Source: Syntrophaceae bacterium UBA2188 (lineage in GTDB: Bacteria > Desulfobacterota > BSN033 > UBA1163). From it: a stretch of 34,595 nt of DNA. Both the position numbers and the translations under genes were made by a program. Positions 31,506 through 34,595 of this stretch are shown piece after piece. The stretch is taken from the NCBI GenBank assembly GCA_002327985.1, contig DCVM01000116.1, positions 10,239 through 44,833 on the forward strand, written 5' to 3'. The number at the start of each line of letters is the position of its first letter. Position 1 is the first letter of the stretch. The notes under the pieces are model-generated. The model saw nothing but the letters and a program-made list of their open reading frames with translations, made no database searches and was not told the DNA's origin.

Positions 31506-31631
31506 TTAGCAGCAGCAAACCCCACTGCAGCAAAGATCATAGCAGGAAGATTCATACCAACAACAATCATATAATGCAGGCGTTATTTTTAATTTTTTCA
31601 CCTTTTCTTTTTTAGAATTTTTATTCATCAT
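31506..31631 (-). CDS. Small Cys-rich ORF, possibly a frameshifted membrane peptide
   Basis: 41 residues starting MMNKNSKKEKVKKLKITPALYD, with GGGAGG 7 bases before the first ATG, a very good ribosome site. The last 19 residues hold eight cysteines in the pattern CC-x5-C-x3-CC-x3-CCC. In the +1-shifted frame the same DNA (31570-31436) reads MIVVGMNLPAMIFAAVGFAA..., a plausible transmembrane helix. Fusing the Lys-rich start to that helix would give a normal small membrane protein. So either a single-base indel created the Cys-rich tail, or the Cys-rich peptide is real. I favour the frameshift reading slightly. No known family is recognised. Confidence 0.35.
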   Translation of the reverse strand: MMNKNSKKEKVKKLKITPALYDCCWYESSCYDLCCSGVCCC

Positions 31632-31823
31632 AAACACCTCCCATCTTACTTAAATTTAATAACGAAATTTCAAAATTCAAGGTGGGGCTTGGACGCAAAC
31701 CAATACGTATTAAAGGACAGGTTTGTCCCTTCGATTTTATTGACACCCCGTCCCTCAATTTGATACACTCCTATTGAAACGAAAGCCCTATATTATCAAG
31801 TTCTGATTTAGACGGATGGTGGA

Positions 31824-32111
31824 ATGATCGTCTATAAAGTTTTTTATAAAAATTATGAGTTCAAGAAAGGCGATCTCATGGGCATGTTGATAGAGAGGAG
31901 GAAAGATTTGAGGGGAATGACGCGGATTGGATCCGCAATGAGATGGGCCTATTTGACTTTTGGTCACAGTGTAAAAGATAAAAAGGAAATATTTGTAGTT
32001 CCAAGTGAGTTCAATTTAAAAATGGATTCAAAGTGGCTTATGGAAAAGGGGGTCTTCACAACAGAGGAGTTACTTGGAATAGCGAAACTGATGGGAAAAG
32101 ATATGCGATGA
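31824..32111 (+). CDS. Conserved-looking hypothetical protein
   Basis: 95 residues, MIVYKVFYKNYEFKKGDLMG..., with a short beta-rich start, a basic middle (IERRKDLRGMTRIGSAMRWA), VKDKKEIFVVPSEFN and a helical end WLMEKGVFTTEELLGIAKLMG. No signal peptide, membrane helix or metal motif is seen. I think similar short proteins occur in other anaerobic Desulfobacterota, but I cannot verify this and do not know a function. GGTGG lies just before the ATG, a modest ribosome site. It appears to be transcribed alone and is followed by a palindromic repeat. Confidence 0.55.
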   Translation: MIVYKVFYKNYEFKKGDLMGMLIERRKDLRGMTRIGSAMRWAYLTFGHSVKDKKEIFVVPSEFNLKMDSKWLMEKGVFTTEELLGIAKLMGKDMR

Positions 32112-32462
32112 ATGAAAGGATATTGGAGCCCACGGATGGATTTGACCGGTTAATTCCCCCGAAGTCCTGCCTTTAAGGCAGGAGCAAGGGGAATAATATA
32201 AAAGAGATTTCATCTCCGGGAAGCTCAATAGCTTCACCGCCATCCCGCTGATTACAAAAAGGCAAAGTAACCCCTTTATTTTCAAAAACTTATCAAAAAG
32301 ACTAATGAAACTTGTAATATCAATTTACCTCTTTAACCCTATTTTTTCAATTAAAAGTGGGAAAATAGTGGGAAGGAATGCGGGGGGATAGCGGTTTTGA
32401 AATCACGCTCCGCTAAGGGAATCTATTCCTTTTCAACACACACAAGGGAGGTGAAATAAGAC
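32112..32462. other. Intergenic region with a nested palindrome
   Basis: 351 bases without a gene. Beyond the repeat at 32153-32194 it has a short hairpin GAAGCT-caat-AGCTTC (about 32219-32234), a direct repeat AGTGGGAA twice near 32356-32376, and the ribosome site GGGAGGTG for the HTH gene. No clear promoter is seen. Confidence 0.4.
32153..32194. repeat. Nested palindrome downstream of 32111
   Basis: Outer arms ATTCCCC/GGGGAAT enclose a perfect 9-bp inner hairpin TCCTGCCTT-T-AAGGCAGGA. It lies 41 bases after a gene end and has no T-run: REP-like rather than a terminator. Confidence 0.5.
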
Positions 32463-32672
32463 TTGGAGCAAGAGTTTCTAACCCCTAAAGAAGTTAGTCG
32501 CCTTTTTAAAATACACCCTTTAACCCCTTATAAATGGGTTAAAAGGAATGCCATCCCATTTTTCAGGATTGGTGAGAAGTGTCTTAGGTTCAGAAAATCT
32601 GATATTGAGTTATTCATAGGGGAAGGGCGGGAAAAAGAATTACGTTATCGGAAGAAAAGGATTTTTTGGTAA
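32463..32672 (+). CDS. Excisionase/MerR-type small HTH protein
   Basis: 69 residues, starting with TTG (GGGAGGTG 9 bases upstream fixes this start). The sequence FLTPKEVSRLFKIHPLTPYK, then WVKRNAIPFFRIGEKCLRFR and KSDIELFI is the typical winged HTH_17 excisionase family pattern: a two-helix reading head, a wing, and the RF(R)KSDIE end. These small DNA binders are found as phage/element excisionases, as antitoxins, or as stand-alone regulators. No integrase is nearby in the window. It borders the decayed stretch at 32673-33259, so it may be the remnant of a former mobile element. Confidence 0.75.
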   Translation: MEQEFLTPKEVSRLFKIHPLTPYKWVKRNAIPFFRIGEKCLRFRKSDIELFIGEGREKELRYRKKRIFW

Positions 32673-33259
32673 AAGCCTTTTTAACACTAAATAATATTTT
32701 TAATCTTTGGTATCGGTGAGCTTGGGATGTTTAAAAAGGTTGACAAAATTGATATATTCCAGTCTCACACAAGGGTAAAATTTTTAACTGAAGTTGTGGG
32801 TTGCGTTTAACACAAATCTTGCGCTGGAACGATTCTAAGGTTCAACGATTACGGCTGGAAATCAAGCATCCCGATTCAATAGATGCGAATCATATCGAAG
32901 CATTTTGTGCTGTCTGAAAACAGAGGATAGATAGCAGCAATTCACGCCCCCGGACCGATCCTTTTGTTAGATCCAGGACCAGTAATCGCGGTGACCACAA
33001 TTTGAACTGCCAGAAAGCCCTTAAGTAAGCTGGCTGAGAAGTGCAAGTCGTTGCTCAATGATGATATCTTGATCTGAGGACACTCGGTGGAAATCATGGA
33101 TTCCATATTAATATAGAAATCAAATTCTCACTTCTTTGAAGTGTCGGAAACAGAAGGGTCATAACAGATATTGAAATCAGCGTAGCTCTAAACAAAAGGG
33201 TCTGGACAGCCCCTGAAGTTCACCGGATGATGAGAGGAAAGTAAAAACCTTTCTGTGAA
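32673..33259. other. Gene-poor stretch with decayed coding traces
   Basis: 587 bases with no intact gene. A stop-bounded plus-strand frame at about 32801-32920 reads TQILRWNDSKVQRLRLEIKH (and continues IDANHIEAFCAV), which looks protein-like but has no good start. A further fragment near 33020-33077 reads LSKLAEKCKSLLNDDILI. These may be pseudogene remains of one gene. Homology could not be checked. Confidence 0.3.
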
Positions 33260-34555
33260 TCAATCTGAGCTATGAGAGTGCCATCGTGCCAGATGGACGG
33301 CATGCGTTCTCAAATAAGCTCCATCTTTGTAAAATTGGTTATAGAATTCCAGATCCAAATGATGCGCCTGGAGGTACATGATCAGGAATATGGAAGGTAC
33401 CGTGCCAGGGAATTTTCCGAACGTATCATAAACATACTGGGCCTGTAAGGCGATGCACTGCCTAAACCGTTCATCGTGGATCTGAGCAGCCGAGCGCACT
33501 TTACGACTATCTTTCCATGGGCCAGGTGTGTCTAGATGAAAAGGTCCTCCGGGACCGAACTTGCGCTCGCACACCGCTTCCACGGCATCTCGCATGTCTG
33601 AATAGTGAGGTGGGCAGTAACCCTCCATAACTCCCTCAAGACCGGTAGGATTTGGGTAAGGCCAGCGCTTGTCCTGGTCATACCGAAATCCTAACCCTGG
33701 TACTTCAGGATTGCCGCTCGCACCCAGCATGGCGAAGGGGTCAATCCCATTAAACATCCACCCTCCTAAGCCCATGGCTTGGAGCATCAGCGTTCCAGCG
33801 TAGCAGCTTGTTCCGAGTTCAACGGTAAGTTCAGAAAGTGACCACTGCTCAACAAACGTGACGGGCCAGACGTTTTCCACATCAACTATGTCCTTGAACT
33901 GCTCGATACCTAGGATAGCGCGTTTATTAATATCGTCAAAGAGCACTAAGCCATTTTGAAGCATATAACACAGGTTTAGCAACACGTGCTGCGCAAGATC
34001 CCCTACAGGGATTACAAGTAGTGTCGAGGGCTTGTTGAACACCCATGTGTTGTGTGCTTCAGTGAATGGGATCTCAGAAGGAATCCTAAGACGTCTATCC
34101 TGAAGCTTACGTACCCGACTTCGAACATTCTCCACGAACCCGTCTAGGCTCAACGATCCATCGTCCGCCCGTTCGGTGAAGGCTGGCGAGTCACGCATCT
34201 CCAAAACATACACCCCATCGTCATCAGTGAAAAAAGTCTGGCTTGTATGAAACCCCGCTCCAGATGGGAATACTCGTCCACCCGCCGCTCCTGAGTAATT
34301 GGAAAGATGTGGGACATACCGGGCACCCCGACAGATCATGTGATGCCAGGAGGTATTTCCCCCGCAAGCTGACACAACCAGCATCTTCTCCAGGTCTGTC
34401 AATGGTAGTGGTTCTTGACGAGACTTATATGCAAACACCCCATCCGGGATCTCTGCACCCCTGAAAAAACGCCGAGACCGTCGACCAAGGAGGGCGTCCA
34501 TGAGGCTAAACGACATCATGTCCTGAAAACCCATTGGGAATGTGTTCCGATTCAT
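33260..34555 (-). CDS. Nitroreductase-like hypothetical protein
   Basis: 431 residues, with GAGGAGG 6 bases before the ATG. The start SLMDALLGRRSRRFFRGAEI, followed by PLPLTDLEKMLVVSACGGNTSWH, resembles nitroreductase-fold proteins (RRSxRxF flavin-phosphate motif, then PLxxLE and an alpha-beta core). The central region, ELGTSCYAGTLMLQAMGLGG, fits the helix that packs on the flavin. The C-terminal 150 residues (Trp, His and Pro rich, ending HLARWHSHSSD) are not recognised. No signal or membrane segment is seen. Codon use looks more GC-rich than in the C1 genes, suggesting different origin. At the right edge (34570-34595) another minus-strand frame ends with TAG just upstream, so an operon may continue outside the window. 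Confidence 0.5.
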   Translation of the reverse strand: MNRNTFPMGFQDMMSFSLMDALLGRRSRRFFRGAEIPDGVFAYKSRQEPLPLTDLEKMLVVSACGGNTSWHHMICRGARYVPHLSNYSGAAGGRVFPSGAGFHTSQTFFTDDDGVYVLEMRDSPAFTERADDGSLSLDGFVENVRSRVRKLQDRRLRIPSEIPFTEAHNTWVFNKPSTLLVIPVGDLAQHVLLNLCYMLQNGLVLFDDINKRAILGIEQFKDIVDVENVWPVTFVEQWSLSELTVELGTSCYAGTLMLQAMGLGGWMFNGIDPFAMLGASGNPEVPGLGFRYDQDKRWPYPNPTGLEGVMEGYCPPHYSDMRDAVEAVCERKFGPGGPFHLDTPGPWKDSRKVRSAAQIHDERFRQCIALQAQYVYDTFGKFPGTVPSIFLIMYLQAHHLDLEFYNQFYKDGAYLRTHAVHLARWHSHSSD

Positions 34556-34595
34556 ACGATCCTCCTCGTCTAACTCATCTTCGACAGTTTGAAAA

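Larger units (their letters stand above)
31380..31823. other. Intergenic region with a small minus-strand ORF and a repeat
   Basis: 444 bases between the DUF4410-like gene and the hypothetical gene at 31824. It contains the palindrome at 31452-31477, the small ORFs at 31436-31631 (minus strand) and a possible weak promoter for 31824 (TTGACA at 31740-31745 with a poor -10). A GGATTCGAACCC segment at about 31409-31420 looks like a tRNA T-arm on the minus strand but has no surrounding cloverleaf. Confidence 0.4.

Overview
This window is about 34.6 kb of an anaerobic bacterium's chromosome carrying an almost complete Wood-Ljungdahl (reductive acetyl-CoA) pathway. Tetrahydrofolate-type C1 enzymes (fhs, folD, metF/metV, acsE), sigma70-like promoters, strong Shine-Dalgarno sites, thyX and hicBA point to a bacterium. 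Tetraheme cytochrome, Qmo/Hdr-like and DUF3786 genes resemble those of Desulfobacterota and related sulfate-reducing or syntrophic lineages, but the taxonomy is inference. The CODH/ACS core is archaeal in style: CdhA with two extra ferredoxin clusters, a CdhB epsilon subunit, and a short ACS (CdhC) without the bacterial N-terminal domains.

Layout. (1) 34-3303, minus strand: metF, a NarI-like membrane cytochrome b, an HdrC-like iron-sulfur protein, a periplasmic tetraheme cytochrome c and metV. I read this as a methylene-THF reductase wired to the membrane. (2) 3761-7929: an HD-family protein on the minus strand, diverging from plus-strand acsV (corrinoid-protein reactivator), thyX and a hicBA toxin-antitoxin pair. 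(3) 8062-26057, minus strand: one long gene train, in transcription order fhs, folD, a NuoG-N-like protein, acsE, cdhD, cdhA, cdhB, cdhC, cdhE, nuoE-like, nuoF-like, two cooC, DUF3786 and two core-MetE-like methyltransferases. The promoters before metF and fhs share a 16-base identical block around the -35 box, so the two operons are probably co-expressed.

(4) 26481-29214, plus strand: two fluoride riboswitches in series, each merged with an intrinsic terminator. The first precedes a DUF2267-type protein. The second precedes a prenyltransferase-repeat protein and an MFS transporter. Enolase, the classic fluoride target, lies convergently next door under its own promoter. (5) 30831-32672: small secreted, hypothetical and HTH genes separated by palindromic repeats, with a small Cys-rich or frameshifted ORF. 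(6) 32673-34555: a gene-poor, decayed-looking stretch, then a nitroreductase-like protein with different codon use.

How it fits together: Fhs and FolD make methylene-THF. MetFV reduces it to methyl-THF, or runs in reverse. AcsE moves the methyl to the corrinoid protein CdhDE, which AcsV keeps active. CdhAB makes CO and CdhC assembles acetyl-CoA. The CooC proteins probably insert nickel, the Nuo-like subunits probably link the pathway to NAD(H), and the MetE-like proteins may divert methyl groups to methionine. No formate dehydrogenase is present in the window.
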